Notes: generated from the sequence alone by a model not told the origin. Positions 24,256 to 37,049 are shown, counted from the first letter of the stretch. The stretch: DNA of 64,000 bases from Varroa destructor (GCF_002443255.2 NW_019211459.1:2236838-2300837); one strand, 5' to 3'. A program made the numbers and translations.

Positions 24256-26793
24256 TAAGGACAAACGCCGCTCCAAACTAGTAGCGTCACCCAATCGGTG
24301 ACGATTTGGTGTGACGACAGTGCAAGCGACTAGACAGATGGGGGGGGATAGTGTATGGAATCAGGACGGCTCCTGTACGCACTGAAGAACAATGGGTTAG
24401 AATCGTATGTAATCGAATACAATTTGATCGTTTGCATCTACAGTAGTATTTGCCAAGCCTGTCAACACTCTGAATGATTTGTGGTCCGGGTTAGAGCTCC
24501 ATTGAAGACGCTCGTTTTGGTGGACCGGACCTAAATGGGCCAGAGGTTAGCAGAAGTGGGAACAATTAATAAAGGAGATACCGCCCACGCACAGAAAACC
24601 ACGTAAACATTAAAGCTTCGCTAAAGTGATTTATTTCGCTTATACTAATGGATATGCCGTTTCGCGAGGGAATGTAGTTATTAATGATATCAAACACTAA
24701 ACATTTTAATTCTGATCTTCCACAGCGTCTTGTCTTTCTTACTCGATTTGAAATACAAATGTATGGATAAGTTGCTGGAGCGAGCAAAAACAATTACACA
24801 TTATACTGCAGTGCGAGTATATTTATTCGGTTTTCTGTTTAAATCAAAACGTTTTAACGCTAACAAACATCCTTGCAAGGTATCCACAGCGTATTTGATT
24901 GTAAAGATAACTTTAATAAAAGCTTGTGACTATTAGCCGTGCAAATGGGATGAACTTTCCAGAGGTTGTGTTCTTGTGTTTGAAACACCAATCACGTTAC
25001 AACGACGTAATAAGCCTACACCTGGGGCTGTGAAGGAAAATTTGTAAATAGCTAGTATTTCGGCTGGACGCTCCTTGGTTATTAAGCGGAACAATATGTT
25101 TAGTCTAGCAGGACAAAAAGAACACGTTTGAAAGGAAAAAAAATATGAATCTCTATTAACTAGACAGTTTTTCCCCAGCCCACCCTACACACTTTGTAGC
25201 TATAGCGGGACCCACAGACCAGAACAAAGCCCAAGCGCTACGTACCTCGTCTGTAGGGCGTAACCATCCCTTGGTGCAAACGGAACTTCTTAAAATCACA
25301 AGAACGAAGCCACATATTTTGTGACATCTGTGTGTGATCTGATTACTTCAAGGCAGAGACTTTTTCAAACCGTGATAAGATTCTAGACGTCGACGCTCTG
25401 CATAAAATATCAAGGTCTCATGTTATCTCTGTCTATGATTAATTTTCGGCTATCTAAAACGGATGAACATAACAACGGTGCACATAAAGTAAAAAATCCA
25501 CACCTGTCTGACCTGTAATCTGCTTCGCATTGCAAGAACAGCTAACTTTACCTACCATTATTGTTGCCATGCTCCACGTTTTTTGGCTTTAGCTTTTTAT
25601 AGCTTTAGTCGTTATTTTCCCAATTTCTGTACCTACGTATATAGCAGAAGCCGCAAAAATACGACTCCGCATCCGTATCGATTGAAGCCGTATTTTTGTG
25701 CCTGGTGCTATTGTTGTTGAAGCAAAAGCACAAATCTCACTTGATCTAGACTATTGATGCGCGCACTGCTTGCGACAACAGTCTCGGTGAAACAACGACC
25801 TGTTTCCGTGATTCATCCGCTGCGACAGCCGATAATACGTCCCCTTCACATTGCCAGTAGCATCTGTAAAATTAACCTTTACGCCCGTGCAGTTAAATAA
25901 ATATGTATACGCACTGTTTCCGCTAATTATTAACAGTTCGCCACTAATTACCACAATTGCCCTTATGACGATTTCTGCTAATTCTCAATTTGATTTTTAA
26001 AAACGAATAAATAAATTAGGACAAAGGGCAAAATTGCATGTGACTATTTTGTCGATCAGATTTCATTATGTTTGCGCTGAATCGACCCGGATATGAATTA
26101 TGAGGCATTGAAACGAGAATCTTTTAGGAAGGCCCACAGCGTAAACAGGCTCACTATATTCTCCAGCCGAAACTCGCGAAGGGCAGACTTACTTTGCCGA
26201 GAGTCAGTGCTGATATGTAGTAATATATGCCATGTCCTTTATAGGCTGTTAGCTCTCCGGTCTATGGGTTTTACTGGACCATTTTATCCAACACACCTAA
26301 AAAACGGCATTAAAACATTATGAAATAGAAACCCTTTGCAAACGCTGAAATTTACACTGGCGATAACCGCGTGTTGATAGCCACTGAAATTACACCTCCC
26401 TCCTTACTTCCGGCAATTAAAAGCTGTTGGGAGGCATTATTGCGTGCGTACGTACGTGCATGACAAGAAGATCCTGTCAAACTGTGACTCTAATAACTCC
26501 CTATAGCCATAACTGACGACTGAGTTATTTTGATCAGGTTTACTTCGACAGGATGAAGGGCACGTTGTACACCCTAAACCAGATTAGCTTTATATTTAGC
26601 AAAAGTATTGGGCATAAATCACAAGCCTGCCCCTTCCATGTATCTTTTGCTCTATATTTATCGAGATATTTATAGGGCATCGCCAAACTAAGCAATGCGT
26701 TTTTTACTAAGTCCTGTGCCTGACCGCAATCTAAGCTAAGGAAGCCCTTGGAAATTACGAGTCAGCTGTTCTGCCCACCGTAACGCAACACGG

Positions 26794-26795
<2 letters not shown>

Positions 26796-26838
<43 letters not shown>
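26796..26838. repeat. TA dinucleotide microsatellite
   Basis: An uninterrupted TA run of about 43 bases in intergenic DNA, likely length-variable between individuals. Confidence 0.95.
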
Positions 26839-26840
<2 letters not shown>

Positions 26841-28439
26841 CAGAATAGCGCCACTAAGCTTTTTCAAAAACGATTGCTCTACAACTCAATGATACACTAC
26901 CTCTAGAAGCCTATTTGACACAGCCTGGTGCAATGGCTTAAGACACTGGGTATGTTGTCCTGCATCATAGGAAATCACAGAGAGTCCAAACCGAAACGTC
27001 GTTAATGCAACAACTAAACTCGTGTCAGGGAATACGATCTGCTCATTTCTATTAAACTTTTGTTGCTCAGCCCTAAAACATTCAATTACGAGAGAAACTC
27101 TAGCCTTGAAGCCATGCATAGCTACTTTCGTTCCCCGCATAGGCCGAATACCAATTACGAGGCCAATTCTAATTTAGTATCAACAATTATTTTCTCAGCT
27201 GATTTCCATGTCTACCTTACAACAGCAGTGAACAAACAAAGTTACTGCATCCAGATCTTCATGCTATGTGTCAATAGCCATTTTTATAAAGCTGAAGTTA
27301 CCATATGGTGTTTTCTGGGCAGGACGTATTAGCGGATTATTTTTTTTCTTTTTTGCCTAATTTTTAATGGTTCTCGTTATAGAAGCATCTTAAAGGTTTA
27401 GTGAAGTCGAAACTCGGAGGGTTTAAGGTGAACGATGTACAGTTCAAGCGAAACCGTCTTATCTGCCATTGTGCCCCATGGCGCCTGGAGACACTGAAAT
27501 TGTTGAAAATTCTTTGCAAGTTTTCACGAAACGCAGGTACCAAGAATGCCGCGCTTATACGGGTTAATGTCATAGAAGTTTTTTCCGCAGGATTTGTAGA
27601 GCCCACAGGGTTAGGCCTTCTACAATTGGCTAGCTAAACAGCTATATTCTATATGAAATGTTACCAATTATTCCCTATCGACGCCAAAAATTTATTGAAA
27701 ATTGTAAGCTAATTCCGAATTTGTGAAGAGATTCCGAAGCAATTACCAAGGTAACGTAATATTAAAAACATAGCGACAGGCATCACCGCTTGTAATATAA
27801 TGTTAGTATGTCGCACGAGTGGTGTCTGACATTTATCACAGTTCGGAATTGACAAAAAAAATTGGAAAATGAATAATCCTATCGTAAGGAACTCTTCCTA
27901 CATATATGTATGTATATATACGATAAAGTTTATTGGTATACAAAAACCGAACAAGCAAAAGCTCGCAGTAGAAAAGGGAAGCAGCAGGCTCAATTGCCTA
28001 TTTCACAATGATTCCAATACAGAATTCTGCCGACACACGACCGATAGGACAATGCCATAAACATGCTTTTCCTGTTCTCGTGTGAAAACACTCGGCGGAT
28101 TCGAGCCTCCGAGTGAAAACAAGATAAATATCCTCTCTCAAGGCATACCGCCAGCTCTTAAGCATTCATATGTATATTGACTTTAGCTGTCACAACGGCA
28201 GCATCACGACATCTTCTTGTACGGAGACAATCTGACGTGATGCGACGTCGCGCATAACATTCCGTCCTATCGCCGCTGAAACTTCCTACGGTGCTGCTCC
28301 ACCTATGAGTACACTCTTCCATATATATATTCACTTCACCATTGTGCTTTCATATATCTGTCAAAGATAAAACAATATAGCATTTTTTCCTATCACTATT
28401 TTTGCGGACTAGCTAGTATCTTTGAACTACCTAGCACAA

Positions 28440-28583
28440 ATGCGGTACTCATCGTCGCTGATCGTTACACTCGACAAAGATTTTTCAGACAAAACAATAA
28501 AAACAGTCCTTCGTGTGCTTAAAAGGCGTTACAGGAACCGTTATCGAAAAGTCGTCGAACTTCACAACCACCGAAAAATAAAG
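28440..28583 (+). CDS. Candidate first coding exon, basic product
   Basis: An ATG at 28440 opens 48 codons ending at AAG followed by GTAAAG (a second donor, GTAAGG, lies six bases on). The product is hydrophilic and basic: MRYSSSLIVTLDKDFSDKTI, then several Arg/Lys pairs including LKRRYRNRYRK. If not spliced, the frame continues to a TAA at 28665-28667. There is no recognised motif and no partner exon, so this is weak. Confidence 0.18.
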
Positions 28584-31500
28584 GTAAAGGTAAGGGAGAT
28601 AACAAGGGTCAGTGTTTTCTACTCCATTGCTTGTCGCATTTCAAGTAAGGATAGCAGTCACATCTAACTATACTTTTCGATTGCAAAACGCTGCCTAACC
28701 AGGACTGCGATAAAATGTGACCAGTTTACAGGACGGATTTTAAAACATCCCTAACGTTACTTGTATCGACACATTCTGCTTACGTTTGCTGCTTTAGCAA
28801 CGAAAATATGTCTGTATGCATCGCAGTAGGCTTAGCTTGAATAAGATTACATTGTTAATAGAAGGTACCTATGTAGCTTTTTGTAACCAATCGATGGTTT
28901 CAGACTTTCTCTCTATATGAATAGATAGATACATACAACGCACAGCCATTACGAGCCTTAATTTGGTGAACAGAATACCGTTGACTAGGACCCGATTTGG
29001 CTGAACGGCAGTCAGCAGCCTTTCTCTCATTGTCTAATGCAAGGAAACAACTGTCTGATAGCCCGACAGAAGCTTAGAGCGCATGCTGTTTTTTCTTTAT
29101 TGTTTAGCACGTACTGTAACATGGTGTCAGCGGAACTGTGTTGGCGTCCGCGCCAACAGTAAATGGATGACGCCGCTTTATTGCCTATTTTTCGTTTCAC
29201 CTCTAGTGGTAGACTTAAAGCTAGGCAACACTCCTTTTCCTTCTGAGAGGAAAAATTTCCCATAGGAAATATGGTTAGCCACGGATCGTAAAGTCAAGGG
29301 AATAGAACAAAATGGACCAAGCAGATAGCGCCAAATATATATATCATACTAGATCTAAATACTATTAATCTAGACCTGACACGATCCGAGCCTTACTCAG
29401 GGCGCGAGGAAATAGCACTAGTCTGCATCAAAACTTCTGCCCCATACCTCGCTCTTATGCCACAACTGGCGTCCGTCCGCGGGCGGGTTATACGAACACG
29501 GTGCTGGTGTTGAAAGAAGTGGACGGTTAATCACACTCTGCCGCGTCTCACCTTCCTACGTAGAGGTTAAAGGTCCTAGGTAGCCTCTAATGTTGGCCTT
29601 CATGAACTAGTTCCACGTGGGCTAGGACTCGTTGAGTCGCTACGCGAGTGGACTACGACGAGTGCCAGAAATCTTACGTCTTTTTTTTTTGCTCTAGGCA
29701 TAAACTCGCTGTCCGCGTCCGGCGGACTTATTATTTTGTTATTTTTCCGACGGCAGTACGTCCATGAGCTTATTGAGCTGGGGTAAATGTAGAAATAAAG
29801 GCGTTATTTCCGAGACGGAGCAGAGACCGAACCCGCGGTCGCTTGTGGTTTTAGGGTCCCTTCCAAGTACGCGAGTGGGCTGCAGGCCTCCCGGTGGCTG
29901 CTGAAGTACGACGATACAGCCAACTTTAACGGACCTGACGATTAGCGTCTGAGCATTCTCAAGGCGTAGCGGCGAACTGGTTCGCATAGGTCAGCGTGAT
30001 CCATCTGATGTGGGCAAATTTCCGCCGAATGTTCGATTTGCGTTTTGGCAAGCCCAACATTGCCCATAATGAGGCGTTGAGGCAGCTCTAAAACGCATAG
30101 AAAAATACAGGCACGTCGTACCGGCAACGTTTCGAAACTATTCTGAAGTGTTACTGAAAGCTACGTACGACCGTATTGCAGAAGGCATAGGTTCGTAGGT
30201 TCATCCGGTCGAGAAACCTTTGCTATAGTACCGTGCTTGTCATCGAGAGGCCCTGGTGCCTTCGTCTGGAACAGTAACAGTCTGCACGAGTCATCAGACG
30301 AGGACCATCTCGAAATCCGTCTCATACGACAAATGAATTTATCAGCGGGCACCACGTTAACCCAGCGTCCACCGTTGCACAGCGCTCGTCTTTATTCTAG
30401 CGGCAGACCCCGCACGCCCTACGTTGACTGAAATGCATTGCCTGTCCGCTGTTCAAGCTAGCATTGCAAGCAAAGGCTGGCTGCCCTCTATGCTCAAGGT
30501 CAGGAAGATGGGCCGTTTTCCAAAAGTGATAGGAGAACACCCGATAATCAGCTGGTGCGTCACGGAACAGCACGCAATTCCAATGTAGAAACAAGTGAAA
30601 TGATCGTTCTACCAAACAATTCACGGCATCAGTGTGTGACGAGCTTCAGTTTCCGCTCACCGTTCCTAAAACGGTATACCCCAACCCGCTTCTTGTAACG
30701 CGGGGAAACATTACTATTTGAGGCGTCAAGAAGTTCCACCTATACGTGGGTAAACGGCCATTAATAGCTCTAATCTATCACCACGCGCTCTACTGGCTAA
30801 TTTCGGCTAAGGATCTGATCGGTCGATTAGCGTCCGATCTACAGATCACGATGGAGTGTACTTCTATACCAGGATAGCTTATAACACTAGATCATTTCAG
30901 TTCGAACGGGTTTGTCCGAAATCGTGCACACTAAATAAGAACAATATTAATTGTAAGCTAAAGTTCGATAAAGGTAAACGAAAGGTAAATTAATGTCTAT
31001 GACCTACGGCTATTTCTAATATCTCGACAGTTATTTAATGAAAAACAGATTCATGTAAATGCAGGCAATTAGCTGAAGTCGTCATATCAACGACACCATC
31101 GATCTGTGTTACAAGGCTGAATAATTTTATTAGAACAGCGCATAATTATATGCTTTACATACAAGACTAGATAACAAATTAGACATAATTTGTTTTGACA
31201 GATCTAACGTAGAATAACTCCAAGCGTGTTGTTATGTGTGTGGCTATATGGTTCAGCCGCCGGCTGATTCTTGCTCTGGTGGCTCGTGGCGTCGCGTCCC
31301 AGTCTGCTGCTGCTATGCCAGTCTAATCAGCTGTCACAGTTCGATTGAAATTGCAGAAATGGCTGTTTTACGCAGAAAAGGTTCTGCTTTACGTTGCCAC
31401 TGATAGGCTTACTGAACGGCATATTGGCCCGGTGTCTGAATGAGCAAAAATTTAGAACCCTTAAAACGGAGCATTCAGGTCAGAGTTCGACCTAGTAGCA

Positions 31501-31939
31501 GAACACGAATACATAAAAGAAGAGTGAATACCACGCCGCTTCAGTTGAGAACTCGTTGGGGCTCGACAATAGCAAAAATAGACAACATCAACCTCTTTAA
31601 TCGTAGCGTTTTCCAGCAGTATTAATAAGTACTAATATGGATTACTCCTAACAGTATATCTTAACTACAATTTGAAAAGCACATATAAGTCAAACGAAGT
31701 TGCGTACTTGAACATTTACTGACAAAATAAACAGGTGAAAGTGCTACTTTATGATTACGAGGGCGTTAAAGATCTCACTCGAGTCTATGAGGACCGACGT
31801 GTGAGCCAACGCCAAATTAAAAAACAACACAGAAACATCGAAATCGGCCAGTCAAAGGCATCATAGCTATTAATGATCCCTTAATAAATTAACTATTATT
31901 ACGTCAATAGAGCATGCGGGTTTGTCATGACTGCATCAC
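28584..31939. other. Tract with a GC-rich segment and a probable SINE-like sequence
   Basis: 28.6-29.4 kb is AT-rich. From 29.4 to 30.7 kb G+C rises, and long frames appear on both strands: - 29739-29987 starting at an ATG at 29987, and + 30149-30431 with about 94 open codons. Neither shows a family motif. The - strand frame includes a tRNA B-box-like sequence, so this segment is more likely repeat-derived. 30.7-31.9 kb holds nothing recognisable. Confidence 0.4.
29775..29895 (-). repeat. tRNA-derived SINE-like segment
   Basis: On the - strand, GCGTACTTGGAAGGGACC (A-box-like) is followed about 30 bases later by GACCGCGGGTTCGGTC (B-box-like), then a short tail rich in A and T. This order and spacing match tRNA-derived retroposons. 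The edges are approximate. Confidence 0.35.
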
Positions 31940-32460
31940 CTACTGATTCTGAAATTGAAGAAGAAAAACCGATTTTTCGCGAAGGTACTGACGGGTGATA
32001 AAAAGTGGATGAGCCACAAATACGCTGCCCGGGACAGATTTTTAAGATGCATGGTTGATTTGACGCTGTACGTTAGGTACGAAGTTAAGGGAATGACCTT
32101 CTACAAGCTTCTCTTAAACTATGGTCAGGTACTACGAACGTTTTAAGGCAATTAAGGCCGTTTAAGACAATACGACCTGACTGTGGCTAATGGAAAAAGG
32201 TCCTGATTCATCATGACAATGGCCAACTGTCAAAAATAGCCATAGTTTAGTTTCCCCTCACCCGGCTTACAGTCCCGATTGTAAAACCCTATATTGATCA
32301 GTTTATCGCAAACAAAAAAATTTCAGACAATGGAATAAAAAGGCTGGCTGGAAATAGGCAAGAGTCATCTTCAATATATCACTAATAAATGCTGTCTCGG
32401 TGGAAAATCGCTTTTATTCGAAATTAGCTTATGACAGCGACCAATAGTATTTAGAATGAT
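31940..32460 (+). pseudogene. Decayed mariner transposase
   Basis: A relic of a Tc1/mariner-superfamily transposase, the enzyme that cuts and pastes its own element. At about 31970-32010 the frame gives RFFAKVLTGDKKWM, matching the mariner block around TGDEKW, which holds the first catalytic aspartate. VRYEVKGMTFYKLL at about 32071-32112 matches the next conserved block (W-D-x-KG-x-x-x-YELL). In a shifted frame, HHDNGQ at about 32208-32225 matches the HDNA block with the second aspartate, and a proline-rich SPD-like block follows near 32255-32280. A TAA at 32144-32146 and frame changes break it, so it cannot make a working enzyme. A less certain N-terminal part may start near 31740. No terminal inverted repeats were found. 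Confidence 0.8.
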
Positions 32461-32533
32461 GTACATAATAGAAGTTCGTCGCACGCAAAACCCGAAATAA
32501 TGCCGAAAACTGCTTTTGTGATAATATATATAC

Positions 32534-32570
32534 ACCTATGTATATATATATATGCATACATATATATGCA

Positions 32571-32610
<40 letters not shown>

Positions 32611-32653
32611 CATATATACATATATATATATATACATATATATATACATAGGT
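32534..32653. repeat. 120-bp TA-rich palindrome with unique ends
   Basis: The tract opens with ACCTATGTATATATATA and closes with its reverse complement, TATATATATACATAGGT. The interior is TATA with occasional CATA or GCATA interruptions. It can fold into one long hairpin or cruciform. It lies about 75 bases after the end of the mariner relic. Confidence 0.85.
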
Positions 32654-34848
32654 GACCGTTTGCTATAACAAGGCATTCAGGCTTCTGAAGAAAAAGTCAT
32701 CAAAACGTATCCTAGTTGCTGCAGTAAATTAATTTTTTCTAGTGCCTGATTTCGACACATTTTCCGCTAATGACTGGGAAGGATCCATTTTCAGGACTAT
32801 ACTGTAATATCTGAGTCAATCAACTGTCTTTACCGGCAGGGATAGTTTTTGCTATCATTGGAGGAATTGCCCAGAAAATGACCGGGTAGGACTGAGAAAA
32901 AATTGAGACCTTCGCGCGCTGACAGCGTTTATTTGCTGACTGCGGGGCAGGCCGGCTGACACCCTCTTCGAGAAGGCCAAAAAGGCTTAGTCGTGAATCG
33001 AGTTTTAAGGCTATCGCAGTTATTCGTCGTGATCAGTACTAGGAAGGCAAAGAGCAGGCTGTAAGCTGCAATTGATCTCCTACGACCGCGATTCGCGGGA
33101 GCACAATTCGTGTCCTAATGACGGTCGCCTTTCCTTTGCCGAAATATAGCAGAATAGAGCGCAAGCCGTTATGTACTTTCCTTCGATCTGAATGAAAACA
33201 GTTCGTATTTTAAACCGTTAGTTTTCTTTTTTCTTATAGCCACAACAATTAGTTGGCCCTGTCTCAACCTTAATCTGATCATTCTATTAACTGACAACAA
33301 TTAATTCATATATCAATAAGGTGTAATAGCGCCATAGATTGTGTCGCAAGAATCGAATGAACTTCTCTCTTTACAAGCATGAGCTTAAGATATTAGAAGT
33401 TTGTATTTTCAAAAAATAAGAAACCAAGGGTTTGCTAGAACAAGGATTTGGTTAAGCAAGTCGAGTTAGCCACATGCGGCGGCGGTACTTATTTTGGGCA
33501 GACAATCACTACCGAATTACAATCGGGCGCTTGCTCTCTATCGACCTCTGAGGCGATAGTCTGCGCCGTTAGAGACGGTGAGAAGAGAGCCGCGAGCAAT
33601 AATACTTTTTCGCGTCTACTTTTTTTCGCCGTGGAACATGTACGTGGTCGAGGTAAGGTTGTGACGACCACGTTCTGGAATATAAACACGAGACACGCGA
33701 TCCAACGAGCGATGCAGATCAATGCTAACTTGGCATCAATTCCGCCTGTTAAATTGCTAATATTGGCAAAGGCCAAAATCGCTTGGGAACAATGGCAATG
33801 TTCTGATAAACATAGCATTCGATTGTTCGATACTTGGTCACCTAGCTGCTTACGTTGCGGCAGTATAATGACGAGTTCTCAAATGATAATATTGCGCACA
33901 CATGAGACGTTATATATGTGCGTGTATCTTTAAGATAATCTTTAATCTACCTAGTAATCTGTTGCATTTGACGTCCAAGTCCGAACGGCCTCCGGTTGCC
34001 TGTGTTCAACCTTGCTTCGTAGCATGCGTTCGCCCACGTCTGCTTAGACACGTGGCAGTGGTTTGACGGCAGCAGGCAACCGTGGAGGGAGAGACAGCAT
34101 TTCCGTTACGCAACCGTGAGTAAAATGCTGTCTGTCTAGTTCTCCGGTCTGATTATCGAATATTCTCACTCTTTCACGTTTACTCAACTGCCGAAATGGA
34201 AACCTCCCAGGGGAATGGCCTCAAACGGAGATCAACAAACAGCAGAAAAAAGGTTGCCGATGCGCTTCGTTTCTACGTGAGAAGAGATCTTGGATCGCGG
34301 ACGATAAAGGCATAGTATCGCTACACCGTCTCTTTATCTGTTTCTTACTATGTCAAGGAAAAAAGACTGAGTCTCGGGATGTGCACCATCGGTACGCTTC
34401 GCTAATAAATAATAGAATATTCATTAATTCATAGCATGCCCAACACCACTGGAAATCTTCAGTCTAGGTTGACACCATGGCGGGCCTCTGAAGCTATTTC
34501 TAGGCATCTACCATCCTTCTAAAGAGAGTAGCTAATTTTAAATGCTTTTTCACACACGTATTACGTTACGATATAGCATACCATATCGAACTCCTGACGA
34601 CACGCACCTAAACCGTGACGTGCGACTTAACATGACCGATGGATAGAGAAGACGAAGCAAGATGAAAAAAGCGATGGCCAATCCAGTTTTAGTTGTCGAT
34701 TTGGGCGAATCAGCGTCACTAAAGCCTGCGGCCCCCCCCCCCCCACGTTCGTGCATGTTTCGGTATATTCATTCGTTACATCATCCTTCCTAGGCCGATT
34801 ATTATTGAACACGTCGAGTGCATTACTACGAAAGTGACGATGACAGAG
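32654..34848. other. Tract with one long open frame but no supported gene
   Basis: A + strand frame is open from 33448 to 33933 (161 codons). It contains donor-like sites (GTGAGA near 33580, GTAAGG near 33654) and GC-richer DNA, but no recognised motif. Its length is within chance. A 12-14 base poly-C run is near 34731-34744. Confidence 0.4.
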
Positions 34849-34998
34849 CACCTTTCGTCATGGCGGCGACAACAGCGGCTCTCGCCTAAAATACATAAAA
34901 AGTCTCATTCTAGCGTTCATAAGGGCGTTAGGTGGCTGTGTAGTATGGTATGCCTTCATACCTCTATTGGTAGCTCGCTGCACTGTTTTCCTCAAAAG
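34849..34998 (+). CDS. Candidate exon of a small membrane protein (5' part)
   Basis: An open frame of 50 codons ends in AG followed by the donor GTAAAT at 34999. It encodes YIKSLILAFIRALGGCVVWY then AFIPLLVARCTVFLK, a possible membrane helix. It joins in matching phase (AG + C, serine) to the exon at 35126-35258 over a 127-bp intron. The start of this exon is uncertain: GATGACAG just upstream is a possible acceptor. A different frame over the same bases begins ATGGCGGCGACAACAGCG but stops after nine codons. Confidence 0.22.
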
Positions 34999-35125
34999 GT
35001 AAATTATATTAGCTACCTTGAATGTAGTTCACCCATTCGCGATTGCCAACCACGATAGAGTCGACGACACAAGCAGGCAGACAGATCTCGTCCGACTTCT
35101 TTATCCTTTACCAAATCTTTTTCAG

Positions 35126-35258
35126 CTGCCTTCTTTTTCAACCTACCTTTTCCGTGTTTTTTGCCGCCATTATAGCATACCGCTATGGCCTCTGCTTTTC
35201 TAACCCGGTCGGAAGAATCTCTTCGGTGAAAATACTACGTTTACGCTGGCCCGGCTAA
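35126..35258 (+). CDS. Candidate terminal exon of the same small membrane protein
   Basis: It is preceded by CAAATCTTTTTCAG, a strong acceptor, and ends in TAA at 35256-35258. It encodes a second hydrophobic stretch (TFSVFFAAIIAYRYGLCF) and a basic C-terminus (VKILRLRWPG). The first half is T-rich, so the hydrophobic character could come from composition alone. No family is recognised. Confidence 0.22.
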
Positions 35259-35378
35259 TCATTACCTAGAGTTACACTATAGTGAGAGCGGGAGTCAGAG
35301 TGATACACACGCACACAAACACCCATACAGGATACCCTATCCACGTACTTTCACACAGCATATTAAAAAAGAGGCGGA

Positions 35379-35407
35379 ATTGTTCCACTTTATCAAAGTG
35401 GAACAAT
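35379..35407. repeat. Perfect 13-bp hairpin
   Basis: ATTGTTCCACTTT and AAAGTGGAACAAT are exact reverse complements around the 3-base loop ATC. It stands alone in AT-rich DNA about 120 bases after the candidate terminal exon. It is not followed by a T-run on the + strand. Confidence 0.75.
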
Positions 35408-36514
35408 ACATATTTAATGGAGCCATATAGAATTTAAAAGCAATCCTCTGAAATTGTGTATTTCGGATGATTTACAAATATGTACAGTTCATTTCCTAGA
35501 TGAAAAAAGTCAGACAGAATTTTTCGGACGACGCAAAGGAGAGAGGACTTTCTCATAACCCTACTCCATGAAGTAATTCTAAACATAAAAGAAAACATGC
35601 CATCGTTCTTGATTTTTCTTCAGCAAGGAAAGCTTCACAACTGATATGTAAAGGAGCTGGAAAAAGCATCACTATCTCCACTATTGGTAGAAGCGTGTTT
35701 TAGTTCTGGCCAGGTGAGGCTTCGCACCTTAATCATGCCAGACAAAATAGGAATCGTAAGCGAGCGCGCCACTAATATCCTAAAATGGCAGTGGAGTTTC
35801 TAGCAAAATCAGATCAAAGGCCGTCTGACCGTAGCAGAGAACCTTTCTACAGTTAAATATCTTAAATGAAAACTATTCCATCTAGCATGTCCGAGAGACG
35901 GTTCGACAAATAACATTGCGTCACTCATTACGGCTTTTAGAAATTTTCTCGTCCATAAGAAAAGTTTACTTTGAATTGTAACGAAAAGCAGCTAGACTGG
36001 ATACATAAGAAATCTCCAAATTTTGCTCGAATCTAGATGTACCCTCTATATATATATATATATGACTTGAGTTCTACTCCCGGCGTGGCCGTTAGGCATT
36101 CTATTAGACAGCTAGTTCCTAGCACGAAACGAACGCTCGGGTCCGAACCCATTTTTGAAAACGACTAGCGACGGTAGGGCGAGTCCACGTATCATCCTAA
36201 ACTCTTGGTCAATAACGCCTTATACGTTGTAATATAACGGATAAACGCATGAAGTATGGCGGCATGATACCTTTCTTACTGAGCGTAACAATCGGAACGT
36301 GGACACCAATTAGATCATTTTCGTCCTATCTAAAATGGCAACGTCTTTTGGAACGCAATTGAACTAGCGGTTGTTTGTGAGATACTTTTTCGTCGCTGAA
36401 AAATCGAAATGGGTCTGCTCCTACGTTTTTGAAGGAACCCTGAAAGGACGTCTCATGACTTGATTATTGTCAGGGAGCTTCCGTCTGACTATTACAGCAT
36501 AACACTTGTATAAG

Positions 36515-36539
36515 ATGTTTGAAAACGATCTGAGCAAAG
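36515..36539 (+). CDS. Candidate first coding exon (MFENDLSK) of a micro-exon gene model
   Basis: An ATG at 36515 gives eight codons plus one base before GTAGGC. The phase fits the next exon (G + TA makes valine). The exon is so short that it is weak by itself and depends on the chain 36631-36720, 36990-37049, 37121-37144 and a terminal exon. Confidence 0.2.
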
Positions 36540-36630
36540 GTAGGCTTAGACACATTCAACTTCGTACTAGAATGTCATCTATTGCTTCACCTGTCATATT
36601 TCTTCTATTCTGGGGCTCTTATCTCCCTAG

Positions 36631-36720
36631 TAGCCGTGAGGGTGAATCCAGCGCAGAGACATCGAAAAGTAAATTGTTCTTTCTCATATTCCAAAGACGA
36701 AGCAACTTTTCTCTTTTACG
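36631..36720 (+). CDS. Candidate internal exon
   Basis: It is bounded by a strong acceptor (GGGCTCTTATCTCCCTAG, ending 36630) and the consensus donor GTGAGT at 36721. It is open only in the frame giving VRVNPAQRHRKVNCSFSYSK and DEATFLFY. It is mostly hydrophilic with a charged middle, unlike the T-rich hydrophobic candidates elsewhere, which makes it the best exon of this model. Phase 1 at both ends. No family is recognised. Confidence 0.33.
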
Positions 36721-36825
36721 GTGAGTTAGTGTGTTTGCTTTTGAAAAAAATACGGCAGATGAACGCGTTCCCGTAACGACAAGTTATTCGTTTTTTGTGT
36801 TTGAGCTTCTGAGAGTGCTAGCATC

Positions 36826-36827
<2 letters not shown>

Positions 36828-36858
<31 letters not shown>
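36828..36858. repeat. TA dinucleotide microsatellite
   Basis: About 31 bases of uninterrupted TA. In the 36515-37229 gene model it lies inside a 269-bp intron. Confidence 0.95.
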
Positions 36859-36861
<3 letters not shown>

Positions 36862-36989
36862 TTGCAACACGTGCATTGATACGTGCATCACCAATGCACA
36901 CGCAAATTTCCGCTGTATATCTGAGCGAGGAGTGCGGCGAGGTTTATAATCAATTTCCCTAACCCACTGATTACACACACACTTGCAAG

Positions 36990-37049
36990 GAAGTTCTTTG
37001 AAACGGACTCTTTTCTTTCATGTATCAACCTCAATGCTTTACTTTGCAG
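36990..37049 (+). CDS. Candidate internal exon
   Basis: It has 60 bases between TTGCAAG and the consensus donor GTAAGT at 37050. Joined in phase 1 it gives glycine, then SSLKRTLFFHVSTSMLYFA. The acceptor is weak in pyrimidines. Support comes mainly from matching phase and a strong donor. Confidence 0.25.

Larger units (their letters stand above)
21565..28439. other. Long tract without confident genes
   Basis: Mostly AT-rich. A GC-richer patch at 23840-24560 carries protein-like frames on both strands, for example + SDFDADASFDALRRVHG near 24118-24168 and a - strand frame ending at the donor GTGAGC near 23978, and holds a 16-bp hairpin. A TA microsatellite is at 26796-26838. A tRNA-like segment (GGTGCAATGGCTTAAGACAC) is near 26929-26948. 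Confidence 0.4.

Noticed and set aside
29739..29987. 82-codon - strand frame with a real ATG
   Set aside because: It contains A- and B-box-like tRNA sequences and is better explained as a SINE-like repeat.
32525..32660. CRISPR-like or tandem array
   Set aside because: The repeats are simple TA/CATA units inside one palindrome, with no unique spacers of constant length.
33448..33933. 161-codon + strand open frame
   Set aside because: At the local base composition, one or two frames this long are expected by chance in the window. There is no motif, and internal donor-like sites do not lead to matching exons.
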